64,000 nt of DNA from Iris pallida (Eukaryota; Streptophyta; Magnoliopsida; Asparagales; Iridaceae): contig JANAVB010015600.1 of NCBI GenBank assembly GCA_029216955.1, positions 32,309,587-32,373,586 of the forward strand, written 5' to 3'. Made by a program: the position numbers and the translations under genes. Below are positions 23,330 through 35,842 of the stretch, in pieces (position 1 is the stretch's first letter; each line of letters begins with the position of its first letter). The notes under the pieces are model-generated. The model was not told where the DNA came from. It worked only from the letters and a program-made list of their open reading frames with translations, and made no database searches.

Positions 23330-24164
23330 ACAATATCGGTATCGAAATCGGTTTCGGACTATTCCTATGAGTATTGGTATCGGCGATATCGGTAGTATCG
23401 GCGGTATCGTATCGGAGTATCGGACTTTGGTATCGAAAAATAAATAATTATTAATAAATTATTTACATTTAAAAACATATATTTTTATACATTTAGGCAT
23501 AATTTTAAGTATTTCAGCGTTATTTCTTAGTAGTTTTGAAATTATATGAAATAGTAGTCACCTTTACCGATTGGTTTTGCCGAATTGACCGGAACAAAGA
23601 CCCCCAATGTCGGTATCGGTCCATATTTGGTATCGGTCGGTATCGGATCGGAACATGCCAAACCGTATCGGTATCGGCCGTATCGGATCGGTATCGGCCG
23701 ATACTTTAAACCATGCTATCGGTATCGAACTATCGGTATCGGTATCGGTATCGCACTATCAGTATCGGTATCGGTATCGCACTATCGGTATCGAACTATC
23801 GGTATCGAACTATCGGTATCGGTATCGCACTATCGGTATCGGCCGATACTTTAAACCATGCTATCGGTATCGAACTATCGGTATCGGTATCGGTATCGCA
23901 CTATCGGTATCGGTATCGGTATCGGTATCGGTATCGTACTATCGGTATCGAACTATCGGTATCGAACTATCGGTATCGGTACCGCACTATCGGTATCGGC
24001 CAATACTTTAAACCATGCTATCGGTATCGAACTATCGGTATCGGTATCGGTATCGCACTATCGGTATCGGTATCGGTATCGCACTATCGGTATCGAACTA
24101 TCGGTATCGAACTATCGGTATCGGTATCGCACTATCAGTATCTAACTATCGGTATCGAACTATT
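23330..24164 (+). repeat. TATCGG array in element C
   Basis: TATCGGTATCG(A/C)AC units are tandemly repeated. In the denser part there is a higher-order period of about 145-157 bp, marked by ATACTTTAAACCATGC at 23701, 23846 and 24003. The array runs directly into the transposase coding sequence at 24165, so the first third of that gene is missing. The 5' part (23330-23470) resembles 12390-12740 in B. Confidence 0.85.
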
Positions 24165-26864
24165 ATGAAGACTCCTTATATGTTCTTGACAGCTATCATA
24201 CCGGGTCCCAAAAATTCGACGAAGAATATCGATATATATTTACAGCCGTTGGTGGATGAGCTAAAACAGCTGTGGGAGATCGGCGTCACGACGTATGATA
24301 TTTCCAGGAAACAGAACTTTCAGATGAGAGCTTCACTGATGTGGACAATCAATGATTTTCTCGCATACGGTATGCTGTCGGGATGGTGTACTCACGGCAC
24401 CCTGTCTTGTCCGATATGCATACAAAATAGTAAGGCGTTCCGCCTTAAGCATGGAGGAAAAAACTTCTTTCTTTGATTGTCATCGTCAATTTCTGCCCGC
24501 GAGTCATCATTGGAGAAAGAATAAGGACGCATTCAGAGCTGGAAAACAAGAATTTTCTCATCCGCCTGCCAGATTGTCGGGATACGATATTTGGGAAGAT
24601 GTAAAGGATTTGTCCACTGTAATGGAAGATCCATCGAACAATCGTGTCGATGGGTTCGGACAAACCCATAACTGGACCAAATGGAGTATCTTATGGGACT
24701 TGCCTTATTGGAAAGATAATCTTATAAGGCATAATCTTGATGTTATGCATATCGAAAAGAATGTGTTCGATAATGTCTTCAATACCATCATGGATATTAA
24801 AGGAAAGACGAAGGACAATCCAAAAGCAAGACAAGACATTGCCGAGATATGCAAGCGTCCTTATTTGAACTTGATACAAAGGGGAGCTGCTGGACAATTA
24901 AGTAAGCCGATAGCACAATACACATTGAGCAAGGAAGATAGATTAATAATCTGCAAGTGGGTATCTACTTTAAGATTTCCCGACGGCTATGTGTCGAATT
25001 TGTCTAGATGCGTTGACCTCAATGAACGCAAGCTAACGGGAATGAAGAGTCATGACTGCCACGTGTTTATGGAAAGATTACTGCCTATTGCTTTGAAAGA
25101 GTTGTTGCCTTCTGCTGAATGGGTTCCGTTGGCCGAACTATCAATATTTTTTAGGGATATTTGTTCAACTAAGTTGACTGTGCAACACATGGTTGAACTT
25201 GAGGAGAAGATTATCTTAACAATTTACAAGTTGGAAAAAATATTTCCTCCTGGCTTCTTCGACAGCATGGAGCATCTACCGATTCATCTAGCATACGAAG
25301 CCCGTGTCGGTGCATCTGTTCATTATCGATGGATGTACCCATTTGAAAGGTACATAAATATCGATATAATTTAAGCTGAATTTCAGTGGGTTTTAAAATT
25401 CTTTCTCAATTCTCAAGATAATTTGTCTCTCTAGATACCTACACCATCTAAAGAAGAAAGTTGGCAACAAAGCTCATATAGAGGCTTCGATATGCGAAGC
25501 ATATCTTATCGAAGAGGTGTCAAACTTCTGCTCCACTTATTTCGATACTCATGTTAAAACAAATTGAAATAGACCTCAAAGGAATGACGAGGACGTTGAG
25601 AATGGAGGAAGATTCAATATAAGGGGCAAGCCTGTTGGGGCTAGTAAAAGACGATGGTTGACAGACGACGAGTATGATGCCGCTCACCGATATGTCTTGT
25701 TAAACTGTGACATACAAGAAGTGAGAGATTTGGAGAAGTAAGTCAGTACACTTGCACTCGTTATAATCTCGAATTTGATGAAGTAAGTGACTACACTTAT
25801 ATATTCTTATTTTCTCTAATAGTGTATTTAGAGATGAAGTCAAAATGAGGAGACCCGATATTACCGATGAGGGACTTCAAAGAGAGGTTGATTGTACATT
25901 TCCGTCATGGTTTCACAAATACGTAAGTAATTGTGATTATAATTGAGATTATTAATATATAATCTGAAATATTTAAATTATAAATATTTATTTACAGGTT
26001 TTATTGCCTGAAACAACACTCACTCATGAGAGTGTTCGTTATCTGGCACTGGGACCGAAGAAGCAAATAAAGACTTGGCCAGGCTATGTCGTTAATGGCT
26101 TCAGGTTTAAGTCAACTCAGAATGCTACAAAAGTCAAATTTATCAATGACGGCATCAATACCAAGGATTCCGGTATATGCTTAAGAGGCACCGTCTATGA
26201 CGACGAGCCAGACTTTGACTATTATGGAGTGCTTCGGGATATTGTAGATTTACAATATACTGGCCCATATGATGTGCATATTGTGATGTTCAAATGTGAG
26301 TGATTCGATACGACACCAAATATCGGTTGGAGAATCGATAAACAATTTGGATTCGTCGATATAAATCATCGCAGGAGGTATAGAGGGTCCGCTACATTTG
26401 CGATAGCAAATCAGGCTGTTCAAGTCTACTATACAAGCTACCCAAGGCGTCGTAGAGATCGATTTGACTGGTGGGCAGTATGCAAGATTAAATCTAGAAA
26501 TATATTCAACGTTGGAGACCCAGCATACCAAGAGGACCAGATCGAAAAGTCCCAATACTTGGGACAACACTCAGATACAATGGATGTTGAGGATATTGTT
26601 AAGGAAAATAGAGGGGAGGAAGAGGTTGATACACAAGACTTAGCTGTCAACCAGGGGAGAAAGAGGCATCTTGTCCCAAATTTTGAGGCAGAAGAAGAAG
26701 AAAAAGAAGAAGAAGAAGAAGAAGAAGAAGAAGAAGAAGAAGAAGAAGAATTTGATGGAGATGGGGATACAGATGAAATTGACGATGAAGATAAGGATGA
26801 GGATGAGGATGAGGAGGATGATGATGAAGACGAGGCCGAGGATGAGAACGAAGACGATGATTAG
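24165..26864 (+). pseudogene. 5'-truncated TNP2-like transposase of element C
   Basis: The gene starts inside Transposase_21 at MKTPYMFLTAIIPGPKN, where the TATCGG array abuts it; the transposase-associated domain and the SDGF region are missing. It continues through MWTINDFLAYGMLSGW and LRFPDGYVSNLSRCVD to DUF4218 (HLPIHLAYEARVGASVHYRW). Intron 25350-25434 lies within DUF4218 and is absent from A and B. Then come introns 25738-25822 and 25923-25997 and a last exon with DUF4216 (YYGVLRDIVDL, DWWAVCKIKSRN), ending in a long Glu/Asp tail. Damage: a 1-bp loss near 24460, a TGA near 25565 (probable CGA) and a TGA at about 26302 where D has TGG. It keeps CAG at sites where A and B have TAG. Confidence 0.85.
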
Positions 26865-26977
26865 GTTAAATATTGTTGTATATTAAAAATACTTCCAATT
26901 ATGTGAATTAAGTTTGACCTCATAAAAGCAATTACGTGAATTCATGTTTTTTTCATTCGATTATTTACTTATTGCAG

Positions 26978-29077
26978 ATGGCACTCCTAGTCTTTTTCGT
27001 CGCGGCGGCACTTGTCTCCCTACTGGTGGTATGTATATTTTAGTTTAGTTTTTTATATCCATTTACACTTTATATTGTTAATTATGTTTATGTGTTCTAT
27101 TTACAGGTCATGATGGCAAGCCGTGGTAGTGGTGCTGGTCGTGGTGGTGGTGGTGGTGGTGGTGGTGCGGGTCGTGGTCGTGGTCGTACTGGTGCTGGTG
27201 GTCGTGGTCACATTCAAAGTTCCCGGGATGTGACCCCATCGAGCGAGCCCGACCCGAAGAGTACCCCGGGCACAGATGCATCCCGCTCTCGATCGACCAC
27301 TTCATCGAGGCATGAGTCCGGATCTGCTAGCGGATCCGTTCCGCTATCGGAACCACCAGCAGCGGATCTACCAGGGGATGCCCCAGTTACTGCACAGTGG
27401 GCCCCGGAGTACCCCCATACTCGGTTCCATCAGGTTACTGGGGAGTACATACGCGGACCCGCGGATCCTCCGACGGCACCAGAGAGGCCGAGAGGCGAGT
27501 TCCGACGAGAGCTATGGCCCGCGGGGACCTCGTAAGTAAAATTAAGTTAATTTATTAAATTTCTTTCATTTATTCAAGTTAAGAATCCAGTCGTTTCTTC
27601 TTTGTAGGTTTTTTCCGTTTAATGTTGGCAGGGCCCTTGGAGAAATTATCAGGGCTAACTTCCACGGTCCCTACCTCAACTTTTCATCGGTGCCCCCAAA
27701 CGTGCAGTACGTCTGGCTCGACGAGTTAAGGGTATATATCTATATCTTTTGGTTAAGTCTATGTGATTCTTTAATCAACCATTTTTTAAATTACGTGATA
27801 ATTGATTTTCTGTGTTAGACAACGTATTGGTGGCCCCCCCATCGCGAAGAGGGGATCCGCAGGTCCTACAAAAGCGCTTGCTCGAAGAAGATACGTGATA
27901 TGATTCATGACCTAACAATGGGGCATACGAGGCCGAATTGGATCCGACAGGAGTATTATGAGGACCTCTTAGGCATGATGGATACCCCTGCGTACAAGGA
28001 AAGATCGGAGAAGGCGAAGGTTAGCCGATCTGCCACGGGCCTTCATACGGGGGGATCAAGGTCCCACGCAGCGACACTTGCAGATCTGGTGAGCAACCGT
28101 AAATTTATTTCACTATCGAATTAGGTATTATTAATTAAAGGAGTTAATTAGTTTCTACGGAAATTTCGTATGCAGGCCCAACGGGCGGTGAAGGAGGGAA
28201 GGGCGCCAGACTCGGTCACCATGCACGACGTGTTCCAGCATACGCACAAAAGATGGAAGGACGGGAGCTTCGTCGACGAGAGGGCCAAGAAGACTGATGT
28301 AAGTACTTATGTTTATGAGATTAACGTTAGAATTAAAAGTATTCGGACTATAACTTAGGTAAACTTAGGATTCACACTTAACTTAGTGAAACATAGGATT
28401 TAGATTACAACTTAGGTAAATCTTATAATATAAACACATTCATTTGATAGGCTGCGTATCGTGAGGCCCTTAGTCGGGCTCAGTTAACCGACACCGAGGA
28501 TGTCGGTGAAACGACGCCCTTCCGGACGCCCTCTTCTTTGGCCGCTCGGAACGACTTGTTCGTAGATACCGTCGGCGGCTTTAAGAAAGGGTTCCTGTAC
28601 GGAGTCGGCTCCCTAGGGCCATTGCATATGGCGACGCAGAGATTTCCACCGACACCGCCTCCTTCCGTGGCCCGGGCAGACGATGATGTTAGGTCGCAGC
28701 TTACGCAGCTGCACGAGGCGGTGTCGTCCTTGCGGGAGCAATTTGCCACGTACTTTCCGCCTGCGTCTGCTGCTGTCGGTCAGTCTACTGCTGCCGGTAC
28801 GTCTGCTGATGGTGCTCGTCCGTCTTCTACTGGTCCGTCGACTGCAGGTGTCGGTCCGTCTTCCATGCGCCATCTTTCTTTCAACCCTGATGTCCCTGTG
28901 GTACCGCCTAGGACTGTGACGTCACTCCTGGATCTCATGTCCGCAGAGCAGCTACCCGACTTCCGAGCAGTGTCTACGACGGCTTGCCTGCGTACCTTAT
29001 GGAGGAGTATATTCGTCGGTCGTATATGGGATTACCACCACCGGACAATCGACCTCCTCATTAAAATGTTGTATTAA
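26978..29077 (+). CDS. Transposase_24-family gene of element C (six exons)
   Basis: This is the second CACTA gene, probably the subterminal-repeat-binding partner. Exons are 26978-27028 (MALLVFFVAAALVSLLV), 27107-27531 (Gly/Arg-rich RGG-type start, Ser/Pro-rich middle, GEYIRGPADPP), 27608-27731 (GPYLNFSSVPP), 27819-28088 (TYWWPPHREE...YKERSEKAKVSRSATGLHTGGSRS, the Transposase_24 signature), 28176-28298 (QHTHKRWKDGSFVDERA) and 28451-29077 (VGGFKKGFLYGVGS, coiled-coil-like helix). All introns have GT-AG ends. I see no internal stop, but compared with D the last 40 or so codons appear frameshifted after about 28960. The hydrophobic first exon is odd for a nuclear protein; translation may instead start at MMASRGSG in exon 2. 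Confidence 0.72.
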
Positions 29078-29079
29078 GA

Positions 29080-29390
29080 AAATTTAGATTATTTGTGAGA
29101 GCTTTGGATTAATTGTACTATAATCGGCTTATAGCATCGGATATTATGTTACTCTTTAGGATAATTGATATTTATTTTCTATTAATTTGGTTTGGTCTGT
29201 GATTCTTGGATAATTGGTGTGCATTAAATTCATATGTGCATATTTGGACTATGTGATTCTTGGATAATTGGTGTGCATTATATATTGGGTTTGTGTGATT
29301 GTTGGATAATTGGTGTGCATTATATATTGGTTTGGTTTATGCATATATTTGTCAACAGGGAAAGTGCTGTAATTTTTTTCCCAAAAAACT
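29080..29390 (+). repeat. 3' flank of element C with GGATAATTGGTGTGCATTA repeats
   Basis: GATTCTTGGATAATTGGTGTGCATTA-type units occur three times between 29200 and 29330. No gene is visible. Confidence 0.65.
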
Positions 29391-30195
29391 CAGTTAGCGA
29401 CGGACTAGTGACCGTTTAGCGACCGATAATCCCAGTTACCAACGGTTTGTCGACGGATTAGCCGTCGCTATCTGGAGTTTCTAAAGTGTTTCCAGGTAGC
29501 GACGGATGCTCGACGGATTATCCGTCGGCAAGGTTCTGGTGGTATAAACTTCGACGGAATAGCGACGGCCTGTCCGTCGCCAGGGCGACTGATAATCAGC
29601 TGCTACGCAGTCGCTCGCTCTAGTGATTACTTAGCGACGGACTATCCGTCGACATGATTCTGGAAATGCCTGACATTTCCAGAACCATGGCGACGGAAGA
29701 ATAGTCGGTAAGCCATCGCTACGACGTCGCCACATCGACGGCATAGCGACTATTCTTCCGTCGCCATGATACTGGAAATGCCAAGCATTTCTAGAACCTG
29801 ATCGACGGATAGTCCGTCAGTAGGCCGTCGCTAATCCGTCGTTAGTTACCGACGAATACCGATGGATGACCGACAGAACGATACACTCTGATACGCTATT
29901 ACGACGGTTTACCGACGGAATTGTACGTCGCTATTGTCTGCACAGTTCAGTACTTAATAGTTGAAATGGACGACAGTCCGTCGGAAATGCGTCGCTAAAG
30001 CTTCGTATTGTGACGTCGACAATACGTCGGTTAACGGTCGCTTCACGACTACGTAGCGACGGACCGTTATTAGCGATGAGCTGATTGCCGACGGATTTTT
30101 TTGGCCAAAATCCGTCGGTTATCGGTCGCTAATCGTAATTACCGTCGGATTGGCGACGGATAGGGCCGTCGCTAAATCGATAAATTTTGGTAGTG
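29390..30195. repeat. Element C right subterminal repeats
   Basis: This is about 800 bp of AGCGACGGA/TCCGTCGCTA motifs, many arranged as short palindromes around a TAGTCCG or TATCCG centre. They are longer and denser than on the left side. Confidence 0.78.
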
Positions 30196-30513
30196 TATCT
30201 TGTGTCAAAAATCGTCACTGATTGTCGCAGTACATCGCAAAAAAACTGATATGGCAAACCAAAATTGTCAGAGTAAACATCGCTGATTACGTCTCTACAC
30301 ATTGTACTGTCAGCGGCAATTAGCAATGACTTGTTACATCGCTAATTAGCAACATGATGTCGGCAAACATCGCTAGACAAATAAAATTCTAACGACGTTT
30401 GGAGTCGCAAAAGTACGTCGCTATAGCGACGAACAGCGATAGATTTCTAGTTAGCGACCACGTATTACGTGATATGGTCTTTGGCGTCACTAATATGACT
30501 TATTTTGGTAGTG
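30196..30513. other. Right end of element O
   Basis: Degenerate GCGACG/CGTCGCTA subterminal repeats end at the terminal repeat ATTTTGGTAGTG, followed by the cct duplication. Confidence 0.7.
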
Positions 30514-31685
30514 CCTCCAAATAATGTCAATCTATCCCTCCGCAAATCTGTAGGCACGCAAAACTCAAATCATGAAGTTCCAGTCCATACAATCGTAGGC
30601 CTTCTCCATAACCATTTTGATCGCCACATTCCCTCCCCTCTTGTTTAACCCCATGTAGTTGACAAGTTCATGAGAAAGGATGATGTTGTCCACAATCTCC
30701 CGACCATGAACAAAAGTGCTATGCTCCAAAGAAATAAGTTTAGGAAGAAGCCCCACCATCTTGCAGGAGATGACCTTTGAAATGATTTTATTGAAGAAGT
30801 TGCAATGGCTCAGGGGGCTGAAATCCTCAAAGATAGTCGCATTAGACTTCTTCAGGACAAGTGCCAAAAGAGTGCTCGAGACCGCCTTGGGAAGGCACAA
30901 CCCTTGGAAGAAAGCAACCAGAGCTTCGAGGACGTCGACGCCAATCACCTCCCAACACCTCTGAAAGAAGCTTCCTTTGAACCCGTCTGGCCCCGATGCC
31001 CCGTCCCCCCTCATACCAAACACAACACTCCTTACCTCCTCCATCGATGGCACCTCAAGTAGAGATGTATTGTCCGACTCCGAAACAACAGGCTGGATAA
31101 GGTCTAAAAGCATTGCATCCCTGTAGATAAGTTCTCTTGATAAAAGCTTCGAGTAATAAACAAACGCCGCCACCTGAATCCTCTCTGGATCACTGATAGA
31201 AACCCCCTCCTCGTTCATAATATGGTCAATCAACAGCTTCCTCCTCCTACCCTTCACACAAGCGTGAAAAACATTGGAGTTTTTATCTCCCTCCAAATTT
31301 TATTGATGCCTAGCCTTCTGCCTCTAAAAGCATTTTTCTATCCCGATGCATCGTTTGAGATTTGCCATTGTCGTACTAAGTTCCTCTCTCCGAGCAATGC
31401 AAGTACCATCCCCTTTCGCATGAGCCAGTCTCATGATATTGTCCTCAGCTCGTTGCACTTCATGAAATATTTCTCCAAACGTCTCCTAGGTCCACCTCCC
31501 GAGTACCTTGCGTAGTCTTTTTAGACCCTGCACCACAATAACCACAGGGTTAACGAAAGTCTTGGACCCCCACGTAGCCTTCACAATAGCCAAGAAGTAT
31601 TGGTGATGAGACTAAAAATTAAGGTATCTAAAGTTTTTCCAACCAGAAGTTTGATCGCATCAATATTGACAAGGAGAAGACAATG
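30514..31685 (-). pseudogene. LINE ORF2, middle part: front half of reverse transcriptase
   Basis: The minus strand reads, from 31685 down: a LEKL/TWGSK linker, the EGDKNSNVFHACVKGRRR segment typical of plant LINEs before the RT, and GASGPDGFKGSFFQRCW (RT block with GPDG). It continues with SPLSHCNFFNKIISKVI and ends at MVMEKAYDCMDWNF, where the first catalytic aspartate region would be (family pattern D-x-x-x-A-Y-D). It joins 49783-51358 at the caatg site and 2588-4181 at the cct site. Several frameshifts and stops are present upstream of 31296. A long open stretch remains at 30565-31296. Confidence 0.85.
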
Positions 31686-33079
31686 TGTAACGTCCCAGTC
31701 CCAAAATACATAGGACTAGGTACATCAAAATGCCAGCTGTATACATACGAAGTATACTCCAATATATGGAAACCTCGTATGAATACATAAGCTGTAAAAT
31801 GCAGTAGAACCATAATAACTAAATCTCATACACTAAATAAATAAATGATATAAAAGCAACTTTGAATTTGTCATGTATACAATCATTGGGCGGAGACAAA
31901 GTCCACTACCAACTATCTCAAATAAAATGTACAAGAAGTGATCGATAAAATAATGAGACGAACCAAGCGCAATCGTCTTCGAAAGAATGGAGAAGATCAC
32001 GGCCTTGGCTAGAACACCTGCAAATTCACAGAAGCACACACCTGGAGAGATAACGAGATCCTCAGAGGGACGTAACCAGATACATAAAGAACATGCCATA
32101 TGAACTGAATATAAATGCACCATAAAATAAAGATAAAGTAAAAGTGTCCAAACCATAACACGGCTCAATATCCCATCATCGAAACAGTAGGCTACCCCTA
32201 CAACCAAACAAGGATAAGGGGTAACTTACTATTCCGCAATGTGACATTTTTCCATGCCATGACCGAAACATGAAATTTGCTAAGGTTTTCTATCCTTTCT
32301 AGTAGGCAATTTAGAAGACATATCGATGTATGGGCAGGTGAAGGCTGACTCCCCCAGGACAAGTAACAACTCACAACACGCACACGTCAAGTACCAATAC
32401 TATCAGATGGCATAACTCGAGGCTAGCGGCCCACGTGACCCATCAGTCCACATAGCTCGAGGCTAGTGACCCTCGCGACTCGAGTACCGTAGTACGCAGT
32501 TACTACAGCTTTTGGATTTGGGTAGCCTATACATTTAACTGTCTTCTCCCTCCCAAGGTGTAAGCCCCTGATTTTCAAAAATTTATTAAACTAGTGTTAA
32601 TTAATTATTAAATGTCATTATTGGTTTTAAAATAATTTAATATGATTTTAGGAATTTTTTAGAATTTTTAAATGAATTTTTAATGAGTTTTAAATACAAA
32701 AAATATCATTTTGTAATTTATTTAAATGTTTTAAAAGCATTTTATAATTTTCTGAATTGTTTTAATAGTGTTTTGCAATTATTAGAATTGTTTTAATATC
32801 GATATGCAATTTGTGAATTATATTTTATAGCCGTTTGTAATTTAGGAATTGTTTTAAATTCTGTTATGCAAATTATAATTTGCATTTACTGCTGTTTGGA
32901 CCTATTTGTAAATCCTAAGTTCCTAGGGGACCTAATTGCAAACTACCAACCCCCCCCCACACGACAGCTCACTCTCTCTCTCTCCTCGGCCTCACCCACT
33001 CCGCTGCCCCGAATGCCCCGAGCTGCCACGCCGTCCGGCCCCCGCCTTTTCCGGCCAAGTCCACCGCCCTAAAACCCCC

Positions 33080-33086
33080 TATAAAA
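33080..33086 (+). promoter_or_regulatory. TATA box in R1 5' LTR
   Basis: CCCTATAAAATCCCC follows a CT/C-rich stretch. The same motif is at 38219-38225 in the 3' LTR. A GC-rich leader and a good splice donor follow. Confidence 0.6.
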
Positions 33087-33714
33087 TCCCCTACTCCCCC
33101 CTGACCTAAACCCTACCCTAAATTTCCCCCACAGCCACCGACGACCCCCTTCTTCCCCAAAGCACTCCACCGGAACCCTAGCTACGGCGAGCCCCTGTCC
33201 AGCCTCACCACTCATCGTCGACAGCCGCCACCACCGTCATCCGCTTCGCCTTGCCGAGCTGGAGGCAGCGCCACTGGAACGCCCCGACCCCGACGCCTCC
33301 TCCGCCGTCCCCGACCTTCGAATTACCCTTCAACTCGTCGGACACGTGAGTAGTGGACCAGAGTCGTGTCGTGCGTGTCCCGTCTTCACGTACGAGACTC
33401 GCCAGGACACGACGAGCTCAGTGCTGTGCTCGGACACACGAGACTGTGCTCGTACGTGTCGTGCTAAGCAAGGACACGTGAAATCCTGTGTCCTTAACCG
33501 TCTGGACACAGGACAGTTTTATATTTTTTTTTATGTCTAATCTTACCTAAAGGAAATAAAAGAAAGAAGACCCTAATCCTAACAGTCGGGCCAACTGGCC
33601 CACTGGCCAGCGCGCAGTAATTAAACCCTCCCCCCCCCGCTCTGTTAGCCCGAGTTCGAGTCCCCCTGGCTGATTTTGCTTTCTTTTTTCTTTTCTTTTC
33701 CTTTTTCTTTTTTT

Positions 33715-34131
33715 TATATATATATGTATATACATTTATTTGTGTATATATATGTATTACTATATACTATATTTATGTATATATATATATACTTGCTGTT
33801 TTTATATATATTTATATATATACTTCATCCTTTATACTTTATTATTTTATGTATATATACATATATATATATGTATTATGTATACATATATATTTATGTA
33901 TATATATATATAAAAAAAAAATATATATATATATATTTCCTTGTGTATATATATATATTATTATATATATACTATTATATGTATATGTATACATTATTTT
34001 GTATATGTATATATATATATTATATAGTTGAGTATTTTCTTATATGTATGTATATATACATATATTTGTACATATATATATATATATATAATATATAGTT
34101 GAGCATTTTCCTATATATATAAATATCCCTA

Positions 34132-34172
<41 letters not shown>

Positions 34173-34175
34173 TCC
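33715..34175. repeat. TA-rich microsatellite of R1 5' LTR
   Basis: TATATATATA, TGTATATATACAT and related units dominate. Frames rich in Tyr and Ile here are artefacts. The counterpart in the 3' LTR is 38855-39295, with different repeat numbers. Confidence 0.8.
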
Positions 34176-35725
34176 TATATGTATTTTACTTAGCTTAGTG
34201 TAAATTATTTATATAAAATAATGTTCATACTTTTATAGTTACTATGTAAAACTTTACCTTATTAAAATATTAATATTTATTTTGCATTTCTACCACTTAG
34301 TATTTTCTGTATATTTAAATTACTGCAAACATTTGGTGTCCAAGCCTAGCATGGATATTTGGGTCCAAATGTGTTTTCACACATTCAAGACCTGTACAAG
34401 TCATATTGGAATTGATTCATGGCCTTGGGTCCTGTATTTGAACTTTGGTTCAAATTATATACATGGACAAAATACGCAGATAATTAATTATTGTGTGCAA
34501 TGCTGTTTTTGATTTTCTAAAAATAATTAAAGGACTGCTAAAATTATGAAAAAATAGTTTTTAGATACTATGTTAAGTTAGCTAATTTAGTATAAATTTT
34601 GTAGTATTTAATTTACTGTTTTGCCACTAGTTTGGCATATGAAACCAAAACTCATTTTCTGTGTACTTAGGAAAACTGATTTTTATAAAATATTTGTACT
34701 GGTTAATAAATTCCAGAAAAATTATAATAAATTCCTATGATTAATAAGGATCACTTTGATACTTTACTTTAAGAAAAACTAGGCTTTTTGTCTATCTCTA
34801 AAATTGTTAGAATACAATGATCTTTTGATTTATTTATTGATTAATTATGACTTGTAGCTTTTTGTGGTATTTGGAGTTTTAGTCGTGTTGAACCCCATCC
34901 CTCACTAGTGTGAAGACCCTAGAAAGTTAGTTAACATAGTGTGTCACCCCACATTGGTCTCCTATGCCAAGTTATCATTTTGGCTAGGTGCCCAGTCACA
35001 AGTCGTGTTTCACCAATTAGTGTCCTAGTGTTTTAGCTTAGTGTAAAACTAAGTTGTTGTATTTACTTCTACAGTGACGAGTTACCGGACATCCATAGCA
35101 CTTTTATCGCAGCTTGTTTTGCTAGAGGCAAGTACTTTCTACGAACTTTACATACTGCTAGAACAATAAACTACGACTTACCAACCATGTTAAATGCTGA
35201 TCCTTGGGATAGCAAGTTAGAACTTTACATATTGTATTACTTTCAGTCTCTTCCATGTTTAGGACAGTATCTCATATCTCTCACATGCTTTATATCATTC
35301 TCGTATCTTCTACATGTTTTTACTGTTCTCATATCTCTCACATATTTAAATAACGGGTTAAGGGGAAACTGTTAGTATTGTACGTGATCATGACCCCCTT
35401 CTCCGTATGTATTTATCGCGCTCGGTGACATTCTATATGTACCCTTGTCGTATGTTCTGATATCGCGTTTGTGTATGGATATACACCGATGCCGTTCGTG
35501 CACGTATGTGCATACCAGAAAAACTTGATATGTACCACAGTACATCCTGATCACCTATTGACCGATTCACGTACATGCTGTCGTTTTAAACTTTTAAACT
35601 ACATGCGGTTATCTATAAAATAACCAAATTAAACCATGATATGCCATGATTCCAGTTTATTACATTCTTATTCATGCTTCGTATACTTAGTTTGCTAGAT
35701 TCAGTACTTGCTCCCGTCCTGACAG

Positions 35726-35842
35726 GATAACGTTGTAGGTGTCCTTACTGAGGAGGAGTTACTCTGCGACACATATTATGGGGTTACTGCCGAGGACCCA
35801 GTTTTGCCATACGAGGATGTTCCTGCGGGGAATCTCGCCTAG
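35726..35842 (+). CDS. Short acidic reading frame inside the R1 LTR (putative last exon)
   Basis: A 38-codon frame follows the acceptor TCCTGACAG and ends in TAG. It is acidic (TEEELLCDTYYGV then EDVPAGNLA). A putative upstream exon (about 35080-35132, acceptor CTTCTACAG, possible GC donor AG|GCAAGT) would join in frame. The 3' LTR copy (40851-40967) differs by one synonymous change. A similarly placed frame with CPTYYVTH occurs in the unrelated-looking LTR R3 at 51709-51837. The function is unknown and I recognise no family. It could be captured host coding sequence or a regulatory peptide. Confidence 0.4.
   Translation, partial: DNVVGVLTEEELLCDTYYGVTAEDPVLPYEDVPAGNLA

Larger units (their letters stand above)
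21960..30195 (+). mobile_element. Coding CACTA element C
   Basis: The left end is CACTACCAAAATACACTC and the right end is the inverse of CACTACCAAAATTTATC. The flanks are tag and tat, a duplication with one mismatch. The length is 8.2 kb. Its subterminal repeats are of the GCGACGGAT/ATCCGTCGC class, shared with D but not with A, B or O. It carries a 5'-truncated TNP2-like gene and a nearly complete Transposase_24-like gene on the plus strand, and sits inside O. Confidence 0.82.
4182..30513. mobile_element. Non-autonomous CACTA element O, split by elements A and C
   Basis: The left end is CACTACTAAAATAAGTC and the right end is the inverse of CACTACCAAAATAAGTC. The flanks are a perfect 3-bp duplication, cct at 4179-4181 and 30514-30516. 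The LINE reading frame continues across the two flanks. Its own DNA is 4182-4779, 21668-21959 and 30196-30513, about 1.2 kb in total. It holds only AGCGACGTT-type subterminal repeats and a C-rich leader, with no transposase, so it must have moved using proteins from another CACTA. A and C are later insertions into it. Confidence 0.85.

Noticed and set aside
23585..24168. Overlapping frames with YRYRTIGI repeats
   Set aside because: They are artefacts of the TATCGG array; no domain is present.
4182..30513. Possibility that the regularly repeated GCGACG blocks are a CRISPR-like array
   Set aside because: The repeats vary, occur in both orientations, have no constant spacing and flank transposon ends; they are CACTA subterminal repeats.
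33676..34098. Tyr/Ile-rich frames that look like membrane proteins (also at 38819-39239)
   Set aside because: They are translations of a TATATA microsatellite in the R1 LTR.
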